A stretch of 5,649 bases of DNA from Desulfobacteraceae bacterium (GCA_027031325.1 JALVRI010000244.1:1-5649), one strand, 5' to 3'; counted from the stretch's first letter, positions 1 through 5,287 are shown. A program made the numbers and translations. The notes: generated from the letters alone by a model not told the origin.

Positions 1-1118
1 TGGACGAGATCGACAAGCTGGGAGCCGATTTCAGGGGCGATCCTTCTTCGGCGCTTCTTGAAGCGTTGGATCCAGAACAAAATTCGGAGTTTTCTGATCA
101 TTACTTAAACCTTTCCTTTGATCTTTCCAAGGTTATGTTCATCCTTACGGCAAACCTTACAGACACCATACCATCGGCCCTCTTGGACAGGATGGAGATA
201 ATCCACCTTTCCGGTTACACGGAAGACGACAAAAAGCTGATTGCCAGGAACTACCTGATACCACGGCAAATCAAGGAAAATGGACTCAAGCCGCGCCAGA
301 TTTCCATCAGTGACGGAGCCCTCCGGCAGATTATCAGCGAATACACGGCCGAAGCCGGCCTTAGGAACCTGGAAAGGGAGCTGGCATCAATCTGCCGTAA
401 AGTCGCCCGACGGGTTGCAGAAGGTCAGAAGCCTCCCTTTGCCATTACCAAGGCCAACCTTGCAAAGTACCTTGGAGTTCCCAAGTTTTATCCGGAAATG
501 GACAAGGAAGAAAGTCAGGTGGGCCTGTCCACCGGGCTGGCCTGGACCCAGGCCGGGGGCGAAGTTCTTTACGTCGAAGCCAGCCTGCTGAAAGGCAAAG
601 GTGATCTGATCATCACCGGCCAGATTGGCGACGTGATGCAGGAGTCGGCACGGGCCGCCTTGAGTTACACCAGGTCATACCTGGAGAAGATAGGTTCTAA
701 TGGAGTAAGTCTGGATTCATCAGATGTCCACATTCATGTTCCTGCCGGAGCCATTCCCAAGGATGGACCCTCGGCCGGAATCGCCATGGCAACAGCCCTG
801 ATTTCTGCGGCGACCGGAATTGCCGTCAACACGGACGTTGCCATGACGGGCGAGATAACCTTGCGGGGAAGGGTCCTGCCCATCGGCGGCCTGAAGGAAA
901 AAGCCCTGGGAGCCTTGCGGGCGGGGATCAAGACCGTTATTCTGCCCGTCAAGAACAAGAAGGATCTTGTGGAAATACCGGCCACGATCAAGCGCCGATT
1001 GAATTTTGTGCCGGTGGCCACCATGGATGAGGTTTTGGATCTGGCCCTGGTCGAAAAACCGGTCAAACATGAAAAAAAGGGTGCCCGCAAAAAGGCCAGG
1101 GGCAAAAAAGTCAAATGA
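1..1118 (+). CDS. lon: ATP-dependent Lon protease, C-terminal part (5' end cut by window)
   Basis: Cytoplasmic AAA+ serine protease that unfolds and degrades damaged and regulatory proteins. The reading frame is already open at the left edge (first whole codon at base 3) and encodes 371 residues; by comparison with E. coli Lon, roughly the first 420 are missing. It opens inside the Walker B motif (DEIDK, from base 3). Sensor-1 follows (ILTAN, Asn at 153-155), then the sensor-2 helix (AGLRNLERE, around 354-380). The protease domain follows, with PKDGPSAG placing the catalytic Ser at 771-773. GLKEK places the catalytic Lys at 900-902, 43 residues later, the same spacing as S679-K722 in E. coli. 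Both dyad residues and the AAA+ motifs in view are intact, so the enzyme should be active. The C-terminus is an unusual Lys/Arg-rich tail of about 17 residues. The stop overlaps the tsaB start by 4 bp. Identification is very secure. Confidence 0.97.
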   Translation, partial: DEIDKLGADFRGDPSSALLEALDPEQNSEFSDHYLNLSFDLSKVMFILTANLTDTIPSALLDRMEIIHLSGYTEDDKKLIARNYLIPRQIKENGLKPRQISISDGALRQIISEYTAEAGLRNLERELASICRKVARRVAEGQKPPFAITKANLAKYLGVPKFYPEMDKEESQVGLSTGLAWTQAGGEVLYVEASLLKGKGDLIITGQIGDVMQESARAALSYTRSYLEKIGSNGVSLDSSDVHIHVPAGAIPKDGPSAGIAMATALISAATGIAVNTDVAMTGEITLRGRVLPIGGLKEKALGALRAGIKTVILPVKNKKDLVEIPATIKRRLNFVPVATMDEVLDLALVEKPVKHEKKGARKKARGKKVK

Positions 1119-1825
1119 GAAAAACGAGGCTTGAAGGCCCGTGGCTGCTGGCCCTTGATACGGCAACCGAAACCCTTGCGGTTGCCCTTGGATCAGGTCC
1201 GGAGCCGGTGGCCGAAGTGGCGATTCACAATGGCCGGACCCATGCCACGACCGTCATGGAAGCCATCGGCCAGGTTCTCAAGCTGGCAGGTATGGAACCG
1301 GGGGAGCTGGACGGATTCATTGTCGGCAGGGGACCGGGCAGTTTTACCGGTTTGCGGATCGGCCTGGCGACTATCAAGGGGATGGCCCTTGGATTGTCAA
1401 AGCCGGTTGTGTCCGTATCGTCACTTGCCTGCCTGGCTTTCCAGGCGGCCCTCGAGGGGCTCGAAATCTGGGCAGTCATGGATGCCAGGAGGGGACAAGT
1501 TTACTGTTGCCGCTACCGGGTGACAGGCCGGGATGTCGAACCCCTTGAGACGGAACAGGTGCTTGATCCGGGCCGATTGGTCGCCATGGCAGAGGGCCCC
1601 TGCCTGCTTGTAGGAAGCGGTGCCCTCAAGTACCGGGAGTTTTTCCGATCAGAACTTGGCTCCGGGGCCGTTTTTGCGGCTGCAAACCAAAACAGAATCC
1701 AGCCGGCCTCCCTGGTCCGGCTGGGGTGGCGGAAGTGGTGCCTGCGGGAAGCGGTCGACGGAGAAAAGGTCGTTCCCCTTTACCTGCGTCGGCCCGACGC
1801 AGAGCTTGCCCGTGAGAACGAATAA
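1115..1825 (+). CDS. tsaB: TsaB, tRNA threonylcarbamoyladenosine (t6A37) biosynthesis scaffold protein
   Basis: TsaB (formerly YeaZ) is a catalytically dead ASKHA-fold paralogue of TsaD. It dimerises with TsaD and, with TsaE, supports transfer of the threonylcarbamoyl group from the TsaC product to A37 of ANN-decoding tRNAs. The 236 residues match the family size (E. coli 231). Visible marks are the N-terminal ALDTATE strand (residues 13-19), GRTHATT (40-46), the family signature GRGPGSFTGLRIG (71-83), MDARRGQVY (122-130) and the typical C-terminal PLYLRRPDAEL. ATG at 1115 is the only sensible start. It sits in an ATGA overlap with the lon stop and has no strong Shine-Dalgarno, so translation is probably coupled to lon. 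No tsaD, tsaE or tsaC lies in the window. The reading frame ends cleanly and nothing appears truncated. Confidence 0.95.
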   Translation: MRKTRLEGPWLLALDTATETLAVALGSGPEPVAEVAIHNGRTHATTVMEAIGQVLKLAGMEPGELDGFIVGRGPGSFTGLRIGLATIKGMALGLSKPVVSVSSLACLAFQAALEGLEIWAVMDARRGQVYCCRYRVTGRDVEPLETEQVLDPGRLVAMAEGPCLLVGSGALKYREFFRSELGSGAVFAAANQNRIQPASLVRLGWRKWCLREAVDGEKVVPLYLRRPDAELARENE

Positions 1826-1881
1826 CCTTTTGCTTCTTAATCCGGCCGGCGGTCAAGACGTAGGCAGGGCGGATTTTTACC

Positions 1882-1904
1882 TTTTGGAAGAGAACCTTCC
1901 AAAA
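1882..1904. repeat. Perfect 9-bp inverted repeat (hairpin) downstream of tsaB
   Basis: TTTTGGAAG (1882-1890) and CTTCCAAAA (1896-1904) are exact inverse complements around a 5-nt AGAAC loop. It lies 57 bp after the tsaB stop and 45 bp before the psd -35 box, where a terminator for the lon-tsaB transcript would be expected. No T-run follows on either strand, so it is not a textbook intrinsic terminator. It could act with Rho, as an RNA 3'-end stabiliser, or as a protein-binding site. The segment AACCTTC (1893-1899) could also pair with GAAGGTT at 1939-1945, giving an alternative fold. Confidence 0.5.
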
Positions 1905-1948
1905 CGAGTGTTCTGCTAGACCATTTTCAATAGATTTCGAAGGTTAGC

Positions 1949-1977
1949 TTGACATAAGCCTTGGCTACTGCTATTTT
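1949..1977 (+). promoter_or_regulatory. Predicted sigma70-type promoter of psd-pssA
   Basis: A consensus -35 box TTGACA (1949-1954) is followed by an exact 17-bp spacer and the -10 hexamer TATTTT (1972-1977, four of six consensus bases). The hexamer is preceded by TGC (1969-1971), an extended -10 element. Transcription would start near 1984, leaving a leader of about 30 nt before the psd ATG. It is the only convincing promoter seen in the window. It separates the psd-pssA unit from lon-tsaB. Confidence 0.7.
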
Positions 1978-1993
1978 CGGAATGTTTATATTC

Positions 1994-2001
1994 AAAAGGA
2001 G
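1994..2001 (+). promoter_or_regulatory. Shine-Dalgarno of psd, with long spacing
   Basis: AAAAGGAG (1994-2001) is a good anti-16S match but lies 14 nt before the psd ATG at 2016, longer than the usual 5-10 nt. There is no in-frame ATG, GTG or TTG between it and 2016, so the ATG at 2016 remains the best start. The A-rich spacer may keep the site unpaired. Confidence 0.6.
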
Positions 2002-2015
2002 CCGCAAAAAAGAAT

Positions 2016-2687
2016 ATGAGTGAGTACAATTGGCCTGATCCACCCAGCCGGACGGCATTTCCAATCGCTCAACCAGGATACCCGCTGATCGGTGCAGCAG
2101 CCTTCGTGACGGCTGTCTTTGCCCTGCTGGGGATGAAAATACCGGCTCTGGCGGCGTTGGTGGTTACCTTTTTCATTTGCTGGTTTTTCAGGGATCCGGA
2201 CAGGATGGTGCCTAAAAAGCCAGGGTTGGTGGTCAGTCCGGCCGATGGAAAGGTTATCAAGGTAGAGCCGTTTGAAAAAAGCGATATGTACTCAGGCCCC
2301 GGTGTCAAAATCAGTATTTTCATGTCGATTTTCAATGTCCATGTCAACCGGGCTCCAAGTGACGGCAAGGTGATGGAAGTGCGTTACCGGCCGGGAAAGT
2401 TTTTCGCAGCAAGCAAGGATAAGGCTTCTTTGGAAAACGAACAGAATGCAGTCTTTCTCGAGGACGAATCCGGGCAAAAGATTTGCTTTGTTCAGGTTGC
2501 CGGTTTGGTCGCACGGAGGATAATATGCAGAGTTCAGGCCGGGGACGAGTTGAAACGTGGTCAAAGGATTGGTATGATCTGCTTTGGTTCGAGGTTGGAT
2601 GTTTACCTGCCGCCTGATTTTGCCACCATGGTGCAAAAGGGCGATCGGGTCCAGGCAGGGGCTTCAGTATTGGGAGCTTTCCAATGA
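2016..2687 (+). CDS. psd: Phosphatidylserine decarboxylase proenzyme, short form
   Basis: Pyruvoyl-dependent enzyme that decarboxylates phosphatidylserine to phosphatidylethanolamine at the inner membrane. The 223 residues fit the short Psd class (about 210-230). A hydrophobic N-terminal region at residues 24-58 should anchor it to the membrane. The Asp of SPADGKV (D77) and the His of FNVHVNRAP (H109) are the expected partners in self-processing. FGSRLDVYLP gives the cleavage site Gly191-Ser192 (codons 2586-2591); the Ser would become the pyruvoyl group of a small alpha chain of about 32 residues. The family signature VAGLVARRI is at 161-169. The residue two before the cleavage Gly is Cys189, where I recall Arg in short-form relatives (IRFGSR). 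Its own promoter and Shine-Dalgarno precede it, and its stop overlaps pssA by ATGA. The pair makes a two-step phosphatidylethanolamine pathway. Confidence 0.96.
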   Translation: MSEYNWPDPPSRTAFPIAQPGYPLIGAAAFVTAVFALLGMKIPALAALVVTFFICWFFRDPDRMVPKKPGLVVSPADGKVIKVEPFEKSDMYSGPGVKISIFMSIFNVHVNRAPSDGKVMEVRYRPGKFFAASKDKASLENEQNAVFLEDESGQKICFVQVAGLVARRIICRVQAGDELKRGQRIGMICFGSRLDVYLPPDFATMVQKGDRVQAGASVLGAFQ

Positions 2688-3469
2688 AACGAAAAAAGCG
2701 TTTTGAAGGTGAACGGCTCAGGCGCAGTGTTTACCTTTTGCCGAACATGTGCACCGCCATGAACCTGTTTTGCGGGTTCTATTCCATTATCGCCTCGGTA
2801 GACGGCAAGTTCCTGGCCGCTGCAATCGCTATCTTGATAGCGGCCGTTTTCGACAACCTGGATGGCAAGGTGGCCCGGGCGACCAATGCCACCAGCCAGT
2901 TCGGAGTGGAATTTGACTCTCTGGCCGACCTGGTCTCTTTCGGGGTTGCACCGGGACTGATGATGTACCTGTGGGCCCTGCATTCATTACACAGGATAGG
3001 CTGGCTGGCCTCTTTCCTGTTCGTAGTTTGCGGTGCCTTGCGGCTTGCCAGGTTCAACACCCAGGTGGGAACCATCAGCAGCGAGCATTTCCTGGGGCTT
3101 CCGATTCCTGCAAGTGCCGGGATGACGGCGGTTACCGTCCTTTTTTGTCACAAGGTCGGTTTTGTAGCCGGGGATCATCCCTATCTTATCCTGGTGATGT
3201 TATACCTTTTGTCGTTTTTGATGGTCAGTACAATCCGTTACAATAGTTTCAAGAACCTGGCCTTGCTGAGAAATATGAATTTCAACGTTTTGGTGACAGC
3301 TATTCTGGTGCTGGTGTTCATTGCCGCCCAGCCATCCATAGCTCTCTTTTCAATGGGGGTACTCTATGTGCTGTCAGGACCCTTGTTGACAATGAGACAA
3401 GCCAGGCTGAACCGTAGAGAGGCTTTGGAAGCATCCCGCAAAGAAGATTCAAGTTCAACTCTGATTTAG
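2684..3469 (+). CDS. pssA: CDP-diacylglycerol--serine O-phosphatidyltransferase
   Basis: Integral membrane CDP-alcohol phosphatidyltransferase that makes phosphatidylserine from CDP-diacylglycerol and L-serine, the substrate of the adjacent Psd. The 261-residue protein carries the complete family motif D-G-x2-A-R-x8-G-x3-D-x3-D at residues 60-82 (DGKVAR ... G74 ... D78 ... D82), preceded by D57. It also has the PssA-type GLPIPASAG stretch at 138-146. Hydrophobic segments near residues 26-38, 43-57, 86-99, 106-121, 142-156, 166-184, 200-214 and 218-233 suggest about six to eight membrane helices. The N-terminus is strongly basic (MKRKKRFEGERLRR), as expected for the cytoplasmic side. The ATG lies in an ATGA overlap with psd and has GGGAG (2672-2676) 7 nt upstream. 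This is the membrane-bound Bacillus/archaeal-type enzyme, not the phospholipase-D-like E. coli PssA. Another CDP-alcohol acceptor is possible in principle, but the Psd pairing makes serine by far the likeliest. Confidence 0.95.
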   Translation: MKRKKRFEGERLRRSVYLLPNMCTAMNLFCGFYSIIASVDGKFLAAAIAILIAAVFDNLDGKVARATNATSQFGVEFDSLADLVSFGVAPGLMMYLWALHSLHRIGWLASFLFVVCGALRLARFNTQVGTISSEHFLGLPIPASAGMTAVTVLFCHKVGFVAGDHPYLILVMLYLLSFLMVSTIRYNSFKNLALLRNMNFNVLVTAILVLVFIAAQPSIALFSMGVLYVLSGPLLTMRQARLNRREALEASRKEDSSSTLI

Positions 3470-3550
3470 CAGGCTGTCTTGCAATTAACAGGCTGTCGAA
3501 CCAGCCCTGTTAGCCGTGGATGCAGACAGCCTGTAAATCCACGTTAATTG
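3470..3550. repeat. Nested inverted repeats with three CAGGCTGTC copies, upstream of greA
   Basis: CAGGCTGTC occurs directly at 3470-3478 and 3489-3497, and inverted as GACAGCCTG at 3525-3533. The second direct copy and the inverted copy extend to a perfect 10-bp pair (3488-3497 with 3525-3534). Flanking CAATTAAC (3482-3489) is the exact inverse complement of GTTAATTG (3543-3550), which would give a lower stem. CGTGGAT (3515-3521) in the loop matches ATCCACG (3537-3543) in the one-sided bulge, so a pseudoknot or an alternative hairpin is possible. There is no T-run after it. It could be a structured RNA leader, a protein-binding site or the remnant of a small mobile repeat; the sequence alone does not decide. 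Confidence 0.6.
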
Positions 3551-3566
3551 ACAAGGGGCACGCAAG

Positions 3567-3592
3567 ATCGGCCGGCCCGGATGCCGGCCGAT
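3567..3592. repeat. Strong GC hairpin in the greA leader
   Basis: ATCGGCCGGC (3567-3576) and GCCGGCCGAT (3583-3592) form a perfect 10-bp stem around the 6-nt loop CCGGAT. It lies 45 bp before the TTG start of greA and 30 bp before the Shine-Dalgarno. The bases after it (GGTGGTTCCTATTT) contain only a weak, interrupted T-rich stretch. It may end the pssA transcript or attenuate transcription into greA. Whether greA is transcribed from its own promoter is not clear from the sequence. Confidence 0.55.
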
Positions 3593-3621
3593 GGTGGTTC
3601 CTATTTATGTATAAGGAAAGC

Positions 3622-3627
3622 AAGGAG
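3622..3627 (+). promoter_or_regulatory. Shine-Dalgarno that fixes the greA start at TTG
   Basis: AAGGAG (3622-3627) stands 9 nt before TTG at 3637. It lies downstream of the in-frame ATG at 3607, which itself has only a weak purine stretch before it. A ribosome site this good inside the would-be coding region argues that the real start is the TTG. Confidence 0.75.
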
Positions 3628-3636
3628 AGACCCAAG

Positions 3637-4104
3637 TTGGAAAGGATACCGATTACACGCGAAGGTTATGAGGCCTTGAAAAAAGAGATGGAATATTTGA
3701 AGACTGTAGAAAGACCAAAAGTAATCAAAGCCATCGAAGAAGCCCGGGCCCACGGTGACCTTTCGGAAAATGCCGAGTACGAAGCCGCCAAGGAGAGGCA
3801 GGCTTTCATTGAAAGCAGGGTTCGGGAGCTGAATTTCAAGCTGGCCAATGCCGATATCATAGAACCGGACAACCTGCCCAAGGACCGGGCGGTTTTTGCC
3901 AGCCGGGTATTGCTGGAAAATATAGATACCGGCGAGGATGTGGAATACCAACTGGTCGGGCCGGATGAATCCGATATTGAAAAAGGAAGGATTTCGATAA
4001 CTTCTCCACTTGGAAAGGCCATAATCGGTCGCAAGCCCGGCGATGAGATCGTTCTCCAGGCACCGGGTGGCAAACGGGTTTACGAGTTGGTGGAGATACT
4101 CTGA
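3637..4104 (+). CDS. greA: Transcription elongation factor GreA
   Basis: GreA enters the RNA polymerase secondary channel and stimulates cleavage of backtracked RNA, rescuing stalled complexes. From TTG 3637 the protein is 155 residues (E. coli 158). It begins MERIPITREGYEALKKE, the canonical N-terminus. An N-terminal coiled coil (about 8-75) carries the tip motif ARAHGDLSENAEY. With this start the two functional acidic residues fall at D41 and E44, the same numbers as in E. coli. A C-terminal FKBP-like domain follows (about 80-155), including SPLGKAIIGRKPGDE. Earlier in-frame starts exist (ATG 3520, ATG 3607). They would add 39 or 10 residues with no family counterpart, and ATG 3520 would run translation through the leader hairpins. 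rpoZ follows after 79 bp, so the two polymerase-associated genes are probably cotranscribed. Confidence 0.95.
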   Translation: MERIPITREGYEALKKEMEYLKTVERPKVIKAIEEARAHGDLSENAEYEAAKERQAFIESRVRELNFKLANADIIEPDNLPKDRAVFASRVLLENIDTGEDVEYQLVGPDESDIEKGRISITSPLGKAIIGRKPGDEIVLQAPGGKRVYELVEIL

Positions 4105-4113
4105 GTATTTATG

Positions 4114-4160
4114 CCGGCCGGATTGCGATTCAAAACGGCCGGAGCCGGAGCAAAATCCGG
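4114..4160. repeat. Two small inverted repeats between greA and rpoZ
   Basis: CCGGCCG (4114-4120) pairs exactly with CGGCCGG (4136-4142) across 15 nt. CCGGA (4145-4149) pairs with TCCGG (4156-4160) across 6 nt. Neither is followed by a T-run, so they are unlikely to be intrinsic terminators and may be leader structure or chance in GC-rich sequence. The segment ATGCCGGCCG at 4111-4120 also occurs in the hairpin upstream of greA (3581-3590). Confidence 0.35.
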
Positions 4161-4170
4161 TAACAAGATG

Positions 4171-4178
4171 AAGGAGGT
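4171..4178 (+). promoter_or_regulatory. Strong Shine-Dalgarno of rpoZ
   Basis: AAGGAGGT (4171-4178) is a full-length anti-16S match, 5 nt before the GTG start at 4184. It is the strongest ribosome site in the window and secures the non-ATG start. High translation of the small omega subunit would fit its stoichiometry with core polymerase. Confidence 0.85.
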
Positions 4179-4183
4179 ATTTT

Positions 4184-4387
4184 GTGGCACGTATAACTAT
4201 TGAGGATTGCTTAAAAAAAGTTGATAATCGTTTCAAGCTCGTTCATATGGCGGCTGCCAGGGTAAGGCAGATCCGGGAAGGATCAGAATACCTGGTCAGC
4301 TCACCCAAGAATGAAGACATAGTTGTCGCCCTGCGTGAAATAGCGGCCGGAAAAGTTGTGGAGAAAAAACCTTCCGAGCAGACCTGA
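4184..4387 (+). CDS. rpoZ: DNA-directed RNA polymerase omega subunit
   Basis: Omega binds the beta' subunit and helps assemble and stabilise core RNA polymerase; in many bacteria it also contributes to ppGpp response. The protein is 67 residues, short compared with E. coli (91) but normal for delta-type proteobacteria. The family N-terminus MARITIEDCLKKVDNRFKLVHMAAARVRQI is clear. It is followed by the conserved KNEDIVVALREIAAGKV segment near the C-terminus. The start is GTG, read as Met, with a near-perfect Shine-Dalgarno. In E. coli rpoZ is linked to spoT; here it sits between greA and ttcA, placing two polymerase accessory proteins side by side. It ends just before, or slightly overlaps, ttcA depending on the ttcA start chosen. 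Confidence 0.95.
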   Translation: MARITIEDCLKKVDNRFKLVHMAAARVRQIREGSEYLVSSPKNEDIVVALREIAAGKVVEKKPSEQT

Positions 4388-4410
4388 CCTGGATGAGCCT
4401 GCCTGCCGGG

Positions 4411-4436
4411 AATTGCCCAAATTGCCCAAGTTGCCC
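4411..4436 (+). repeat. Imperfect tandem 9-bp repeat at the ttcA start
   Basis: AATTGCCCA occurs at 4411-4419 and 4420-4428, followed by AGTTGCCC (4429-4436), giving almost three units. In the ttcA frame it reads ELPKLPKLP, and each unit contributes an in-frame TTG (4413, 4422, 4431). It may be a slipped-strand expansion at the N-terminus of the gene. Confidence 0.7.
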
Positions 4437-5153
4437 TACACATACAAGGCACTTACCCGCCACATGGGCAAGGCCTTGCACCGCTACCGGATGATAGCCG
4501 ATGGCGACCGGATCGCCGTTGGCATTTCCGGTGGCAAGGACAGTTTCAGCCTGATGTGGCTCTTGGACGACTTGCGCAAAAGAGCCCCTGTCAAGTATGA
4601 TCTTGTTCCGATTTATATAGACCCTGGATTTGAGCCCCTGCGTGGCCGGGTGATAATCGAGATCGGACGCAGACATGGCTGGGAGACGGTAGCAGAATAT
4701 TGCGAATTCGGACCCTTGGCCCATAGTTCATTCAACCGCGAGAATCCGTGTTTCCTTTGTTCTCGCTTGCGGCGAAAACATCTGTTTGTCTTGGCAGACC
4801 GACACGGGTGCAACAAAATTGCCCTCGGACACAACAAGGACGACCTGATCGAAACCCTGTTCATGAACATGTTTTATGCCGGCGAAATAAGTACCATGTT
4901 ACCGGTGCAAGAGTTTTTCGGGGGCAAGTTGACGGTGATCAGGCCGTTGGCTTTTGCCGACGAGGATAATATCAGCCGCTTTGTAAAGGCGATGGGGTTT
5001 AGAATCGTCGACAATCCATGCCCGAGTGCCGGAAATTCGAGGCGCGGCATGGTCAAGTCGATGCTCAAAGAGCTCTACAAGGGAAACCGCAAGATCAAGG
5101 GCAATATATTTCGGGCCATGCAAAGGGTGCGGGCGGAATATTTATTGAAATGA
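4422..5153 (+). CDS. ttcA: TtcA-family tRNA 2-thiocytidine synthetase (PP-loop ATPase)
   Basis: TtcA adenylates and thiolates C32 of certain tRNAs using an oxygen-sensitive [4Fe-4S] cluster. From TTG 4422 the protein has 243 residues. The PP-loop SGGKDS is at residues 36-41 (4527-4544), CFLCSRLRR gives Cys110 and Cys113 (codons 4749 and 4758), and the third cluster Cys is in DNPCPSAG (Cys200, codon 5019). These match the three cluster cysteines known in E. coli TtcA. ALGHNKDDLIETLFMNMFYAGEIS is the family core. The start is uncertain. The frame is open back to TTG 4356, which overlaps rpoZ by 32 bp. TTGs at 4413, 4422 and 4431 lie in a tandem repeat, and the first ATG is 4464. I favour 4422 because relatives begin just before the LPYxxKxL...MGKALHRYRMI segment and GGGAA (4408-4412) lies 9 nt upstream. 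A TtuA-like or other relative is possible, but the spacing of motifs favours TtcA. Confidence 0.9.
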   Translation: MPKLPYTYKALTRHMGKALHRYRMIADGDRIAVGISGGKDSFSLMWLLDDLRKRAPVKYDLVPIYIDPGFEPLRGRVIIEIGRRHGWETVAEYCEFGPLAHSSFNRENPCFLCSRLRRKHLFVLADRHGCNKIALGHNKDDLIETLFMNMFYAGEISTMLPVQEFFGGKLTVIRPLAFADEDNISRFVKAMGFRIVDNPCPSAGNSRRGMVKSMLKELYKGNRKIKGNIFRAMQRVRAEYLLK

Positions 5154-5223
5154 GGCCTTCGCCTAGGATATAGGGCAGAAATGACAGCCGGTGCGGTATG
5201 GATGTTGTTCCTCCGCGCCCGAA

Positions 5224-5241
5224 ACCGGAACCGGGACCGGA
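5224..5241 (+). repeat. Hexanucleotide tandem repeat (ACCGGR) x3 before folE2
   Basis: ACCGGA, ACCGGG and ACCGGA follow one another directly at 5224-5241 in the 134-bp gap between ttcA and folE2. This is a short low-complexity run with no assigned role. The rest of the gap (5154-5287) shows no recognisable promoter, tRNA, T-tailed hairpin or additional gene. Confidence 0.5.
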
Positions 5242-5287
5242 TAACCAAAAGAATTAAGCGGGCCGTTTAAGGGCTCCGATTTATACC

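Noticed and set aside
720..1166. Long minus-strand open frames opposite lon (and similar ones opposite greA and ttcA)
   Set aside because: Their products show no recognisable family features, and they lie antisense to clearly conserved genes. They are composition shadows.
1701..1725. AGCCGG...CCGGCT inverted repeat within tsaB
   Set aside because: It is six bases long, inside coding sequence, and made of common CCGG words; expected by chance.
1812..1919. A 35-codon frame from GTG 1812 (VRTNNLLLLNPAGG...) running past the tsaB stop
   Set aside because: It is too short, lacks a clear ribosome site and ends inside the hairpin-bearing gap. TsaB itself ends with its usual C-terminus, so this is not a frameshifted extension of it.
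3548..3553. TTGACA as a -35 box for greA
   Set aside because: No -10-like hexamer occurs 16-18 bp downstream (the region is GCCGGC). The AT-rich TATTTAT at 3602 is far too distant, and the TTGA overlaps the inverted-repeat arm.
3610..3615. TATAAG as a -10 box close to greA
   Set aside because: No -35 match lies at proper spacing, and the resulting start would fall on the Shine-Dalgarno.
5153..5164. AGGC-CTTC-GCCT mini-hairpin right after ttcA as a terminator
   Set aside because: The stem is only 4 bp and there is no T-run; too weak to call.
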